Assembly: GCF_001571385.1 (NCBI RefSeq)
Contig: NZ_BCNW01000001.1
Location: forward strand, 1,736,001-1,800,000
DNA from: Methanofollis ethanolicus
Lineage (GTDB): Archaea > Halobacteriota > Methanomicrobia > Methanomicrobiales > Methanofollaceae
Reading direction: 5' to 3'
Length of the DNA stretch: 64,000 nucleotides
Shown here one piece after another: positions 23,327 through 33,668 of this stretch. Position 1 is the stretch's first letter, and every line of letters starts with the position of its first letter. Below the pieces are notes generated by a model. The model was not told the origin of the DNA, did not search any database, and worked only from the letters and a program-made list of their open reading frames with translations. The position numbers and the translations under genes were made by a program.

Positions 23327-26125
23327 ATGGGAGTTAGTTTTCGGAATATTTATCGGGAATGCCGTAAATCCAGATATAAGTCTATGCCACAGGATAAACT
23401 GCAATATCGAATATTAAACGAACCATTTAAACTATCTAGCCCACAAATAGAAGCGGTCCTTTCCAAAAAAAATAGGGTACGCGTTGTTGCCGGTGCAGGT
23501 GCAGGAAAAACAGAAACACTCACACGGAAAATAGTGCACCTGCTGATGGAGAAAAAGGCTTCCCCGTCATCCATCGTGGCATTCACATTTACCGAAAAGG
23601 CGGCTCAAAGCATGAAAAGCCGCGTATACGATAGAATCCGATATTTTGGGGGGGATGCAGTCTGCGCCCAGTTAGGTGACATGTACGTAGGGACCATCCA
23701 CGCCTACTGTGCACGGCTGCTTGAAGATTTCTTTGGGTATGGAGGGTACAGTATCCTCGATGAAAATCAGGAGATGGCATATCTCCATCGATTCGGATGG
23801 GATCTCAATATTCTCTCAGATAAGTCCCATTCTCAGAAATGCCAGATTTTTCGGAGAAATCTTAATGTCGTCTATGCCGACATGCTCCCCCGGCATATTC
23901 TTAAAGAACGCGCAGAAGACTTTGCGGTGGCAATCCAGACATATGAACAGAGTCTGGACGACCACCGAAAGCTCACCTTCGACCGGATAATCGACATCAC
24001 AGTAAAGGAACTGGAGAAGCACCCCGAAAAAACCCAGCACATTCGCTATCTCATCGTGGATGAGTATCAGGATATTAATCGTGCACAAGAACGACTAATA
24101 CAGTTGCTCAGCAGAAATGCCCAACTATTCGTGGTCGGCGATCCCCGCCAGACTATTTACCAGTGGCGCGGTTCCGACGACAGATGTTTCGAGAACTTTG
24201 TGAACGAGAAAAATGCCTCGGTTACAGCGGGATTCACGATTGCGGAGAATCGGAGAAGTGCACGTGCCATTGTAGACACAGCAAATGCGTTTGCTCACAC
24301 ATTTGACGGTGTGCAGTATGATCCCATGGTATCTGTCCGCAGGGATGACGGCGGTGCGTACCTGGTGGAAATGCGATCCAATCTGGACGAGGCGAGGTGG
24401 ATTGCCGAGCAGGTCCAGAGGTATGTGGATGAAGGCACATGCAATTACAAGGACATCGGGATTCTACTGCGCAGTGTGAACACATCCGGTCCGGTGTTCA
24501 TTGATGAGTTCCGTCGTCTGAATATCCCCTACATTGTCGGTGGGAAGGTCGGTTTGTTCCGCCGCCCTGAAGCACAGGCGGTAGGGAAGTTGATCGCCTG
24601 GATCAATGGAGATAAGGGATTTTTCCAGAAGAGCCGCTGGGACTTTCATAACCAGATACGCGGGAATGAACTTCTGGTTTCAGGGATCACGGACTGGTGT
24701 GAGATCATCGACGATGAGACTTTATTGAAGAGTCTGCCTGGGAAGTTGGAGAACTGGCGTGGGAACGTGCTTGACGGAGTTTTCACCAACTTCACAGAGA
24801 TGTACTATGACCTTCTCAGTGTTCTCGGGTATGAGCGTCTGGATCCGGACAATGTCAACGATGCCGTTGTCATGGCAAATCTGGGCAGATTCAGCACGCT
24901 GCTTACCGACTACGAAACTGCAATCATGCTGGATGGAAAAAAGCGGAACTGGGAAAAGGATCTGAAGGGATTTTGCTGGTTCTTGAATAGTTTCGCCAAC
25001 TCAGCCTACGAGGAGCAACCCGGCGATGACATCCGGAACGTGAACGCGGTCCAACTCATGACCATACACCAGAGTAAGGGGCTTGAGTGGTCGGTCGTGT
25101 TCGTGCCTGCTGTTGTAGAGAGTCGTTTTCCGTCAAATCTGATGGGCCGTCACGGCACCTGGTTAATGCCCGGGGATCTCTTTGGGCAGGCACGGTATGA
25201 AGGTGATCTGAATAGTGAGCGGAAGTTGATGTACGTGGCATGCACCCGGGCCAAGGATGTCCTGGTGGTCAGCTATTTCACAACAATGAACGGGAATGCC
25301 CGGAGTCCTGGAGTTTTCGTGATTGCAGGTCCATTACGGGATAAACTGCAGCATTTATCGCAGGCTGATCTGTTGCCCCTTCATTCCCTTACACCAAGTC
25401 ATGATTCTGAGGAGGTGGTCACCTACGCCACGGGCGAGTTGATCATCTATGGCCGGTGTCCGTACATGTACCGCATGAACCGGATGTGGGGGTATGAACC
25501 AGGTTTGAAGCCGCGGATTGGATATGGTCGCACGCTTCATCACTGCCTGCGAGAGGCAGCAGACTTGATCCGGGAGGAGAAACTGGATCCCATTACCGGA
25601 GTCGCTGAGGCCGTTAAAACCCATTTTTACCTCCCCTTTGCAGGGCGCGGACAACGAGCGGGTATGAAGGATGCTGCCCGGGAGAAGTTGATCAACTTCG
25701 CTGTCACACATGAGGCTGACATGTACCATATCCGTGAGGTGGAGTCGCGTATTGAATTTCCTCTCCAGAATGCCACTGTCGTCGGAAAAGTGGATGTGAT
25801 CCTCCATGATAGGGAGGGAATCGAAGTGCGCGACTACAAGACCTCAGATCGTGTTGTTTCCCGGGATGAGGCGGCGTTCCAGGTGCGTCTGTACGCGCAG
25901 GGTCTGTCAATGCTGGGGGAGGAGGTAAAAAGGGGGTCGATTGCCTACCTTGATGACGCCTCCGTGGCTGACGTGAGTGTCTGCCCGGAGGATCTGGCAT
26001 CAGTGGTGGCGATGGCTGAGCAGCGTGTGACGGGCATCCAGAACCACGAGTTCCCGGCACAGCCGGGCGAGAACTGCAAGAACTGTGATTACCACACAAT
26101 TTGTAAATTTTCAAATATGACATAA
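23327..26125 (+). CDS. UvrD-like helicase with Cas4/AddB-type Fe-S nuclease domain
   Basis: A 932-residue SF1A helicase-nuclease. Helicase motifs are in order: Walker A VAGAGAGKTETLTRK (from residue 54), motif II LIVDEYQDIN (242-251), VGDPRQTIYQWRGSD, HQSKGLEW and MYVACTRAKD. The C-terminal domain has GKVDVILHDREG followed by VRDYKTSD, an AddAB/Cas4-like nuclease site. The four expected iron-sulfur ligands are visible: one Cys in GRCPYMYRM and three in the closing CKNCDYHTIC. Such enzymes unwind and degrade DNA ends. The gene lies 10 bases before mod, so the three genes uvrD-mod-res form one operon. It is clearly more A+T-rich than the chromosome. ATG 23384 is an alternative start. Confidence 0.9.
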   Translation: MGVSFRNIYRECRKSRYKSMPQDKLQYRILNEPFKLSSPQIEAVLSKKNRVRVVAGAGAGKTETLTRKIVHLLMEKKASPSSIVAFTFTEKAAQSMKSRVYDRIRYFGGDAVCAQLGDMYVGTIHAYCARLLEDFFGYGGYSILDENQEMAYLHRFGWDLNILSDKSHSQKCQIFRRNLNVVYADMLPRHILKERAEDFAVAIQTYEQSLDDHRKLTFDRIIDITVKELEKHPEKTQHIRYLIVDEYQDINRAQERLIQLLSRNAQLFVVGDPRQTIYQWRGSDDRCFENFVNEKNASVTAGFTIAENRRSARAIVDTANAFAHTFDGVQYDPMVSVRRDDGGAYLVEMRSNLDEARWIAEQVQRYVDEGTCNYKDIGILLRSVNTSGPVFIDEFRRLNIPYIVGGKVGLFRRPEAQAVGKLIAWINGDKGFFQKSRWDFHNQIRGNELLVSGITDWCEIIDDETLLKSLPGKLENWRGNVLDGVFTNFTEMYYDLLSVLGYERLDPDNVNDAVVMANLGRFSTLLTDYETAIMLDGKKRNWEKDLKGFCWFLNSFANSAYEEQPGDDIRNVNAVQLMTIHQSKGLEWSVVFVPAVVESRFPSNLMGRHGTWLMPGDLFGQARYEGDLNSERKLMYVACTRAKDVLVVSYFTTMNGNARSPGVFVIAGPLRDKLQHLSQADLLPLHSLTPSHDSEEVVTYATGELIIYGRCPYMYRMNRMWGYEPGLKPRIGYGRTLHHCLREAADLIREEKLDPITGVAEAVKTHFYLPFAGRGQRAGMKDAAREKLINFAVTHEADMYHIREVESRIEFPLQNATVVGKVDVILHDREGIEVRDYKTSDRVVSRDEAAFQVRLYAQGLSMLGEEVKRGSIAYLDDASVADVSVCPEDLASVVAMAEQRVTGIQNHEFPAQPGENCKNCDYHTICKFSNMT

Positions 26126-26135
26126 GTGAGCGAGT

Positions 26136-29100
26136 ATGAGCGACAATTCAGTATCCACATTGCAGAAACTGCTCAGGCAGTTGTTTCAAATTAACGAGGA
26201 GACCGCCGATCTTGACTTTGGCATTTACCGTATCATGCACCTGAAAAAGGGCGCCGTTGATGCATTCATTCAGAACGACATTGCACAAATTGCCGATATG
26301 GCGGCCCTGAAGGAGGCTGTGTCATCGCTGGCCCGCGAACTGGGAGTGGATCCAGAATGTGATGAAGCGGAACTAGAACGTGTTCAGCAGGTAAATCCGG
26401 CAAATGCGGAGTTGTTCCGGACGAAGAGGGATCTTCTGCGGCGGGCTGCCGATATTGGTGAGGCAGGACGCAATGATGTCTTTAATCACCTCATCTCCTT
26501 CCTCTCCCGCTACTATGATGAGGGCGACTTCATGCCGCTGCCCCGGGCGTCGTCATCCCGTACATACGCGGTCCCCTACAACGGTGAGGAAGTAATGCTC
26601 TACTGGGCGAACAAGGACCAATATTACATCAAAACAGGAGAGCACTTCCAGAACTTCCTCTTCCGGGTCGGGGAGTACACGGTGCGGTTCAGACTCCGGG
26701 ATGCGGAAACAGAGCAGAACAACACCCGTGACGAGCGGCGCTACTTCATGCTCCATCCCAAATATCCCTTGGAGTATGACGAAAAAGCAAAGACGCTCAC
26801 GATCTGGTTTGAGTACAGGCAGATCAGCACGGAGGAGAACAAGGCCCTTGGTCAGAATGCCCAGGCAAAACTGGTTGAGCAGGCGTACGATGCCATCCGG
26901 ATGTGGGACGGGATTGCATTCACCGGGCTTCAGGCCTCGCTCTGTCAGTCCCCCGCAAAAGGCCAGAAAAGTCTCCTTGAGAGGAAACTGGCGCAGTATG
27001 TACGCCGGAACACCTCGGATTATTTCATCCACAAGAACCTGGGGCCGTTCCTGCGCCAGGAACTGGATTTCTACATCAAGAACGAGATGATGAACCTGGA
27101 TGCCATCGGCACGGGTGCCAAGCCCAACCTCCAGCCGTACGTGGATCGCATCTGGGTCATGAAGTACCTGGCAAACCAGGTCATCGACTTCCTGGCGCAG
27201 ATGGAGAACTTCCAGAAGAAACTGTGGGAGAAGAAGAAGTTCGTGCTCCAGACTGACTACTGCATGACCATCGACCACATCCCGGAGAAGCACTACCCGG
27301 CAATCTGCGCCAACGAGCGGCAGGTGCAGGAGTGGAAGAACCTCTATGGGATCGGAGAAGGGGCGCAGCAGACGCTCGGCGGCGGCAAAATAGACGTGGC
27401 CTTCCTGAAGGGTCACCCTTACCTGATGCTGGATACCGCCTTCTTCGACGCGACCTTCAAGGACCACCTCCTCGAAGACCTGCAGCACCCGGACGGCACG
27501 CCGGTGACGGACCTCGAAGAGGCCATCGGCGGATTGCTGATCAAGTCGGAGAACTGGCAGGCTTTGAACCTCCTGCAGGAGCGGTATAAGGAGCAGGTGA
27601 AGTGCATCTACATTGATCCGCCATATAATACAGGAAATGACGGGTTTCTGTACAAGGATAATTACCGGCATTCGAGCTGGTTGAGTATGATAAAGGACAG
27701 AATTCTTTGCTCGATGGGTTTTTTATCGGATGATGGTTCTTTCTTCTCTAGTATTGATGATAATGAGGCAGATCTATACGAAGTTCTTTTAAAGGAAATA
27801 TATTCCCCTACAAATTTTTTAGCTACACTTGTTTGGCAAAAAAGATACTCTCCTCCACCAGATACGAGTAATTTTGGTTATATGCATGAGTTAATCTTCG
27901 CATTTCGTTCAAGTGAAAAATTTCAAAGAAATCTGTTACCTCTAACCGAGGAACAAATAGGCAGATACAGAAACCCTGATAATGATCCTAGGGGTCCTTG
28001 GAAGCCCACGGACTACACTTGCCGTTATACCGTGGACGAAAGATCAAACTTAAACTATCCAATAATTAATCCTTATACTCATCAAGAGATTTGGCCCAAT
28101 TACTCGCGTGCTTGGGCGTTTTCACAAGAAGTTCACAAAATAAACGAAAATGAGAATAGAATTTGGTGGGGCTCAGATGGAAGTAATAATGTCCCCTCTC
28201 TTAAGAATTTCTTATCAGAAATTCAGCAGGGTTCAATGCCAACTACAATACTATTTCATGATACCGTTGGCCATACCGATGAAGCTGCGAAAGAATTGAG
28301 GGCATTTTTCCCTAACATTAAGTTTACTGTAAAACCGACGCGGTTAGTTCGCCACCTAATCCAAATCGGAGCTAACAAAGATTCCCTGATTCAAGACTTC
28401 TTTGCCGGCTCAGGCACCACCGCCCACGCCGTGCTCAACATGAACAAGGAGGACGACGGCACCCGAAAGTACATCCTCGTGGAGATGGCTGACTACTTCG
28501 ACACCGTCATGAAACCCCGCATCGAAAAGGTCGCCTACTCCTCCAACTGGAAAGGCGGCAAGCCGCAGGACACCGACGGCCAGAGTCACATGTTCAAGTA
28601 CCTCACACTGGAGAGTTACGAGGACACCCTCAACAACATTGAGTTCTCCGCTCGTGACTCGGTCCAGAAGAGCCTCTTTGATCTGGACGGCTACTTCCTC
28701 CGTTACATGCTCGACGTGGAGAGCCGGGAGAGCCTATGCCGCATGAACCACAGCACACTGGACCGCCCCTTCGACTACACCCTGGCCCGGAAGACCGCCA
28801 GCCAGGATAACATTGCCCGGATGCCCGTGGACCTGGTGGAGACCTTCAACTACCTCCTCGGCATCCACGTCACCACGCTGCGGACCGAGTACAACGGCGA
28901 GATCAAATACCGCGTTGTCACCGGCGAAAAGGCCAGTGAAAACGGCATGGAAACCTACCTCATCATCTGGCGGACCACTGCGGGGTGGGGCGCAGCTGAG
29001 CTGGCATCCGACCGCACATTCGTGACCGAGAAGATTATGGCAGGCCGTGAATTCGACCACATCCACATGAACGACCGTTTCACTGTGGCGAAGGCCAAGA

Positions 29101-29165
29101 AGATTGAGGACTCATTCCACCGGCTCATGGAGGGAGACTGGGATGCCATCCGACCTGCTGCGTGA
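26136..29165 (+). CDS. mod: Type III-like DNA adenine methyltransferase (Mod)
   Basis: A 1009-residue site-specific N6-adenine methyltransferase. Motif order is that of beta-class enzymes: catalytic DPPYNTGNDG at about residue 493, then the AdoMet motif DFFAGSGTTAHAV at about 753. The segment between them is the target recognition domain. It is unusually A+T-rich and differs sharply from both flanks, suggesting a swapped recognition domain. The long N-terminal region (about 450 residues) is typical of large Mod proteins in archaea. The partner Res gene starts inside its last codons (23-base overlap). Methylation would protect host sites from Res; the sequence recognised cannot be read. Confidence 0.92.
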   Translation: MSDNSVSTLQKLLRQLFQINEETADLDFGIYRIMHLKKGAVDAFIQNDIAQIADMAALKEAVSSLARELGVDPECDEAELERVQQVNPANAELFRTKRDLLRRAADIGEAGRNDVFNHLISFLSRYYDEGDFMPLPRASSSRTYAVPYNGEEVMLYWANKDQYYIKTGEHFQNFLFRVGEYTVRFRLRDAETEQNNTRDERRYFMLHPKYPLEYDEKAKTLTIWFEYRQISTEENKALGQNAQAKLVEQAYDAIRMWDGIAFTGLQASLCQSPAKGQKSLLERKLAQYVRRNTSDYFIHKNLGPFLRQELDFYIKNEMMNLDAIGTGAKPNLQPYVDRIWVMKYLANQVIDFLAQMENFQKKLWEKKKFVLQTDYCMTIDHIPEKHYPAICANERQVQEWKNLYGIGEGAQQTLGGGKIDVAFLKGHPYLMLDTAFFDATFKDHLLEDLQHPDGTPVTDLEEAIGGLLIKSENWQALNLLQERYKEQVKCIYIDPPYNTGNDGFLYKDNYRHSSWLSMIKDRILCSMGFLSDDGSFFSSIDDNEADLYEVLLKEIYSPTNFLATLVWQKRYSPPPDTSNFGYMHELIFAFRSSEKFQRNLLPLTEEQIGRYRNPDNDPRGPWKPTDYTCRYTVDERSNLNYPIINPYTHQEIWPNYSRAWAFSQEVHKINENENRIWWGSDGSNNVPSLKNFLSEIQQGSMPTTILFHDTVGHTDEAAKELRAFFPNIKFTVKPTRLVRHLIQIGANKDSLIQDFFAGSGTTAHAVLNMNKEDDGTRKYILVEMADYFDTVMKPRIEKVAYSSNWKGGKPQDTDGQSHMFKYLTLESYEDTLNNIEFSARDSVQKSLFDLDGYFLRYMLDVESRESLCRMNHSTLDRPFDYTLARKTASQDNIARMPVDLVETFNYLLGIHVTTLRTEYNGEIKYRVVTGEKASENGMETYLIIWRTTAGWGAAELASDRTFVTEKIMAGREFDHIHMNDRFTVAKAKKIEDSFHRLMEGDWDAIRPAA

Positions 29166-32100
29166 TAACGTCGTCCTCGGCTCCTTCATGCACCATCTCC
29201 TCGGGGCTGACTCCTTTGAGACCATCCAGGGTCGTCTCCGTGAAGTCAGGGAGGGATTCGACGAAGAGGACCGCAGTTACTACGCCCAGAACATTGCCAC
29301 CTGGGAGGGCGGGGATCCCCGTATCCTTTGCAAACTGCGGGAATACGACGAGCACATCCTCTCGTACGTGCGCCACATCAACACCAAGCGCACCGGCACC
29401 ATGCCCATCACGCTGAAGTACTTCCAGTACCTTGCCATCCTGTACACCGAGATCTACCTCGATCGCTACTTCAATGACCGTAAGAACCAGATCGCAGAAC
29501 TCAATCGGTTTGCACTGAAACACTATGGATCCAAATTCACCTACACCCCCACCGATTTTAGAAAGATCGCCTACTGGATGGCCACCGGCAGCGGCAAGAC
29601 CCTCATCCTCCACATCAACATCCTCCAGTGGCTCCACTACAACCGGGGCCCAGATGCCATCCCGATTGACAAAATCCTCCTCATCACCACCAGTGAATCA
29701 CTCTCGGCCCAGCATCTGGACGAGATGAAGAAGAGCGGCATTCCCGCGGAAATGTATCAAACCGGCTACTTTGCAGGCATGCTGAGCCCAGAGACCGTGC
29801 ACATCATCGACATCAACAAACTCTACGATCAGGAGAAAGAACGCGAAAACACTAGGAATAAACTGGAGCCCAGAAACCCAAAGAACAAGGGATCGAGTGG
29901 TGGGGGCGTTCGGGTGGATGTCAGGACCATCGGGAGCCACAACCTCATCCTCGTCGACGAAGGCCATGTTGGATCAAGTGGGAAAGTTTGGCGGGAACTC
30001 CGCGATAAGGTGAGCGAGAACGGCTTCACCTTCGAGTACAGCGCCACATTCGGGCAGGCCATCAGAAAAAAAGGAGGTAACATCGATAAGGATCTTCTCC
30101 GCACCTACGGCCGTGCCATCATCTTCAACTACTCCTATCCCTATTTCTATGGCGATTACTTTGGGAAGGACTTCCGTCTTCTCAATCTGGAGCGATCCGG
30201 GGACACCCCCTTCACCTCCGAGTTCAAGCACCTTGTTCTCCTCGCCAACCTCCTCACCTTCTACGAGCAGCGCCTCATCTACGACACATACCCCGACGAG
30301 GTGGCAGAGTACAACCTGGACGCACCTCTCTGGATCTTTGTGGGGCGCACCGTCCAGTTAAGTACTGCTCTCAACGAAAACATCCAGAACACCTCCGACA
30401 TCCTTGAAGTACTCCGCTTCCTCCATGCCGTGCTGGCAAATGAGGGCAACCGCATTGTGGAGACCATGGCCGCCATCCTTGACGGCAGGTCCGGACTCGT
30501 CGACCAGAAACTCAACCGGGATCTCTTTGCACGCAACTACCCCGAAACCCGCCTCGCCTATCTGCGGGAGCGCATGGAAAAGGATGACTGTACTGCCGAG
30601 GACATCTACAAGGACATACTCTCCAGACTCTTCCACACCTCCACCACTGGTTCTCTCCAGATCGCCGACATAAAAAAAGCCCGCGGCGAGATAGGCCTCC
30701 GCTGCGCTACCTCATCGGGTAACCCTGCAGTCAGTCCCTACTTCGGTATCATCAATATTGGGGACACGGCAACATTCCTTGACGCAGTCCAGGCCGAAAT
30801 CCCAGAAATCCAGAGGCAGGACGACGAATTCACGCCGTCTCTCTTTACCTCCGTGGCGTACAGGGACTCCCCCACCAATGTCCTCATCGGCGCAAAAAAA
30901 TTCTCAACCGGCTGGAATTCCTATCGCGTCAGCTGCATGGGACTCATCAACGTCGGCCAGAATGCAGGGACCGAAATCGTCCAGACCTTTGGGAGAGGCG
31001 TCCGTCTGCGGGGTAAGAACTTCTCACTCAAGAGAAGTGCTGGCAGCGGCGATGTGGTGCCATCATATATTCCCGCCCTCGAAACGCTCCATGTCTTTGG
31101 CATCGGCGCTGACTACATGGAGATATTCAAGACCGAAATGGGAGAGGATCTCCCACCGGAACCGAAAAAATGGACAATCCCAACCACCCCGTCCCGAAAG
31201 TATCTGGAATACAAACTCCTGATCCCCCGCTTCAGCGAGGCCCAGTTCATTTCCCGGCGGGTAATTACCCCGGACCCCAGTGGACCTCGCTCCACCGTTC
31301 AGGTGGACCTTGACCTCAGGCCCCAGGTCGAGACCTACCAGAGGACCACACAGGGAACCGGGATCGGAGATCAGACCCTGACCCTCCCCATTCATATCAA
31401 ACCAGAATATCTTGACATGCTGAACTGGACCCGGATTTACTTTGAGCTCATGGACTACCGGAATGAACGCGGCTGGTACAACATGGTCTTCGGGGAGGAC
31501 ACGCTCAGGGCCATCATGGATGCAAAGCCATACACACTCATCTGCCCTGCAGCCCAGATCACACCACGGTCCTATGAAGACCTCTGGAAAATCGAGCAGA
31601 TTGTCATCAGCATCCTCAAAAAATATCTCCTGCGGTACTACAACAAGGAAGTCAGTCAGTATGCCAAGGAGACCGTCGATGTCCAGATTCTGGACGCCAA
31701 AAACCGCAACATGACCGTCACCTACACCATTCAGGCCCCATCCACCAACACCGAGTTGATCGCCAACCTTCAACAACTCATCGAAGAGGGCCTGAAGCAG
31801 TTCAACGCCGGGGAAGGAGATGAATTCAACACCGGCCTGAAGAATGTTCATATCGAGCAGCACCTCTACCAGCCCCTCCTTGCCCTAAGCAAGGGCTCGC
31901 CCTTAGTGATTCAACCAACTGGGCTACAAGAGAGCGAGCAGAAATTCATTATGAACCTCCGTACGTATCTGGAGCAGAATCCCCAGATTTTAGATTCCAC
32001 ACACCTGTTTGTGATCCGAAATCGGGTGAAGTCGGGGGTGAAGTTCTTTGAAACGGTGAATTTCTATCCTGATTTCATTATTTGGGCAGTATGTGGTAAA

Positions 32101-32424
32101 ACTCAGCACCTCCTCTTCGTGGATCCGCACGGCCTCGGTAGAATCAACAGTTTCAAAGAAGAAAAAATTGAACTGTCAACAACAATCAAAACGGATTATG
32201 AACCACGGATCCAGGAACGTCTGATGCAGCACAAAGAAATCGAACCCGGAACATCAGTGTATCTTGATTCAGCGATTATTGCCGCACCCGACACACCAAA
32301 GGCGGTGATCAAACAGAATTTTGGTGTATCCAATGATGCTGAATACAACAAAAATCATGTTTTCTTCCCCGAAGATGAAAATTATATCGAGAAATTACTT
32401 GGAATTATTCTGGATACCAACTAA
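29143..32424 (+). CDS. res: Type III-like restriction subunit, DEAD/DEAH helicase (Res)
   Basis: A 1093-residue SF2 helicase subunit. Visible are Walker A MATGSGKTLILH (about residue 145), motif II LVDEGHVGSSG, where DEGH replaces DEAH, and motif VI VQTFGRGVRLRG (about 616). The C-terminal domain has FYPDFIIWAVCGK followed by LLFVDPHGLGR. This occupies the place of the PD-(D/E)XK nuclease but shows D-P-H rather than E-x-K, so the nuclease is atypical or weak. The start is ATG 29143, preceded by GGAGGGAG and overlapping the end of mod; the frame also reads back to 29104. DNA translocation plus cleavage of unmethylated DNA is the expected role. Confidence 0.88.
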   Translation: MPSDLLRDNVVLGSFMHHLLGADSFETIQGRLREVREGFDEEDRSYYAQNIATWEGGDPRILCKLREYDEHILSYVRHINTKRTGTMPITLKYFQYLAILYTEIYLDRYFNDRKNQIAELNRFALKHYGSKFTYTPTDFRKIAYWMATGSGKTLILHINILQWLHYNRGPDAIPIDKILLITTSESLSAQHLDEMKKSGIPAEMYQTGYFAGMLSPETVHIIDINKLYDQEKERENTRNKLEPRNPKNKGSSGGGVRVDVRTIGSHNLILVDEGHVGSSGKVWRELRDKVSENGFTFEYSATFGQAIRKKGGNIDKDLLRTYGRAIIFNYSYPYFYGDYFGKDFRLLNLERSGDTPFTSEFKHLVLLANLLTFYEQRLIYDTYPDEVAEYNLDAPLWIFVGRTVQLSTALNENIQNTSDILEVLRFLHAVLANEGNRIVETMAAILDGRSGLVDQKLNRDLFARNYPETRLAYLRERMEKDDCTAEDIYKDILSRLFHTSTTGSLQIADIKKARGEIGLRCATSSGNPAVSPYFGIINIGDTATFLDAVQAEIPEIQRQDDEFTPSLFTSVAYRDSPTNVLIGAKKFSTGWNSYRVSCMGLINVGQNAGTEIVQTFGRGVRLRGKNFSLKRSAGSGDVVPSYIPALETLHVFGIGADYMEIFKTEMGEDLPPEPKKWTIPTTPSRKYLEYKLLIPRFSEAQFISRRVITPDPSGPRSTVQVDLDLRPQVETYQRTTQGTGIGDQTLTLPIHIKPEYLDMLNWTRIYFELMDYRNERGWYNMVFGEDTLRAIMDAKPYTLICPAAQITPRSYEDLWKIEQIVISILKKYLLRYYNKEVSQYAKETVDVQILDAKNRNMTVTYTIQAPSTNTELIANLQQLIEEGLKQFNAGEGDEFNTGLKNVHIEQHLYQPLLALSKGSPLVIQPTGLQESEQKFIMNLRTYLEQNPQILDSTHLFVIRNRVKSGVKFFETVNFYPDFIIWAVCGKTQHLLFVDPHGLGRINSFKEEKIELSTTIKTDYEPRIQERLMQHKEIEPGTSVYLDSAIIAAPDTPKAVIKQNFGVSNDAEYNKNHVFFPEDENYIEKLLGIILDTN

Positions 32425-32786
32425 AAACATAGACCACCAAATTTTTTCTGTGCGACTATAATGGGAACCCACAAAATTGCCTGAACTGCTCCATTTTGTG
32501 AAAAAAGTTCATTCTGTTTATATTCTCTTCACGCTGAGATCCAATGTCATTGTAAACATCACATTTCAAGTAGCCATGCGGACCATCCCCGAGGAGGACC
32601 ACCAGCGGATCACATCAGTCCACAGGTAACCCAGCACAAAATCAAAAATTTTATTTTCCGAGATGGAATCGTGACATTAATTGCAACTGCCTCTAATGAC
32701 GTGGCATAAATATTTCTTATATTTGCCCCAATTAGAAGAATATATATGTAATGGCATTTAATTCCCCTTTCATCTGGTGAAATGGA
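32425..32786. promoter_or_regulatory. A+T-rich spacer with promoter of the dam-herA-nurA unit
   Basis: These 362 bases hold no gene that I can support. Near the end, GAATATATATG (about 32739-32749) is a strong TATA candidate 38-48 bases before ATG 32787. GGTGA (32777-32781) is a modest ribosome-binding site. The spacer implies that the second three-gene unit is transcribed separately from uvrD-mod-res. Confidence 0.5.
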
Positions 32787-33668
32787 ATGGATGTCGAATG
32801 CGTCCCTCAAACAGTTTCAAATCTACATCAAGAGACCTACAACCCCAATTCTGAGAAGGCCACACCTGTACTGAGATACCCGGGCGGGAAACAACGGCAG
32901 GTATTATATTTTGATCATCTTCTTCCGGATGCTGACTCCATCTCCGGCAGGTATGTGGAACCCTTTGTCGGAGGTGGTGCAATCTTCTTCCACACAAACC
33001 CGCGGGTCGCCGTTCTTTCAGATAAAAACCCAGAACTCATCGACCTCTATATCGGTATCCGTGATCATCCCGAAACCGTATGGGAACTCTATCGTACTTT
33101 CCCCGACACAAAACAGGGATATTATGCAGTCCGAGATCGTTCCGTTGATGAACTGACCTTACCGCAACGGGCGGCAAGGACCCTGTACCTGAACAGGACC
33201 TGCTTCAAGGGGATGTGGCGGCATAACGCGCAGGGCAAGTTCAACGTGGGATATGGAGGTCAGGACCGCCGGTGGGTGATATCAAAAGAGCGGTTATTTG
33301 AAGTCTCCCTCCACCTTTCGCGGTCCACTCTCTGTTGTAGCGACTTCGAACCCATAATCGACTCATGCAGCGCCGGCGATTTTCTGTTCCTCGACCCCCC
33401 CTATCGACCCGGAGAAAGGGACCTGCTCAACGATCACTACACCTTCGGCACGTTTCGATACGACGACCAGATCAGGCTGGCTCAGGCTCTTCACCGCGCA
33501 TCAGAACGCGGCGTGCAATGGCTCATGACCAACTCCTCACACGAGGACATAACCAGACTGTATGAAGACTGTCAGTGCATTTCTCTCCTGAAAGGGACCG
33601 GAAAAATCCCCGGGCACCTTGCAGAACACACGGAAGAAGTGGTCATAATGAACACGGAGACAGATTAA
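32787..33668 (+). CDS. D12-class DNA adenine methyltransferase (Dam-like)
   Basis: A 293-residue alpha-class N6-adenine methyltransferase of the D12 (Dam/DpnM) family. Near the N-terminus is the AdoMet-binding start VLRYPGGKQRQ, then the FxGxG region GRYVEPFVGGGAIFF. A family-typical TLYLNRTCFKGMWR segment follows, then the catalytic motif FLDPPYRPGERD. The stop is directly followed by the herA ATG with no spacing, so the three genes dam-herA-nurA are translated as one unit. In this context it probably methylates host DNA to set it apart from targets of HerA-NurA, or gates the neighbouring system; both are inference. The recognition sequence is not predictable. Confidence 0.9.
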   Translation: MDVECVPQTVSNLHQETYNPNSEKATPVLRYPGGKQRQVLYFDHLLPDADSISGRYVEPFVGGGAIFFHTNPRVAVLSDKNPELIDLYIGIRDHPETVWELYRTFPDTKQGYYAVRDRSVDELTLPQRAARTLYLNRTCFKGMWRHNAQGKFNVGYGGQDRRWVISKERLFEVSLHLSRSTLCCSDFEPIIDSCSAGDFLFLDPPYRPGERDLLNDHYTFGTFRYDDQIRLAQALHRASERGVQWLMTNSSHEDITRLYEDCQCISLLKGTGKIPGHLAEHTEEVVIMNTETD

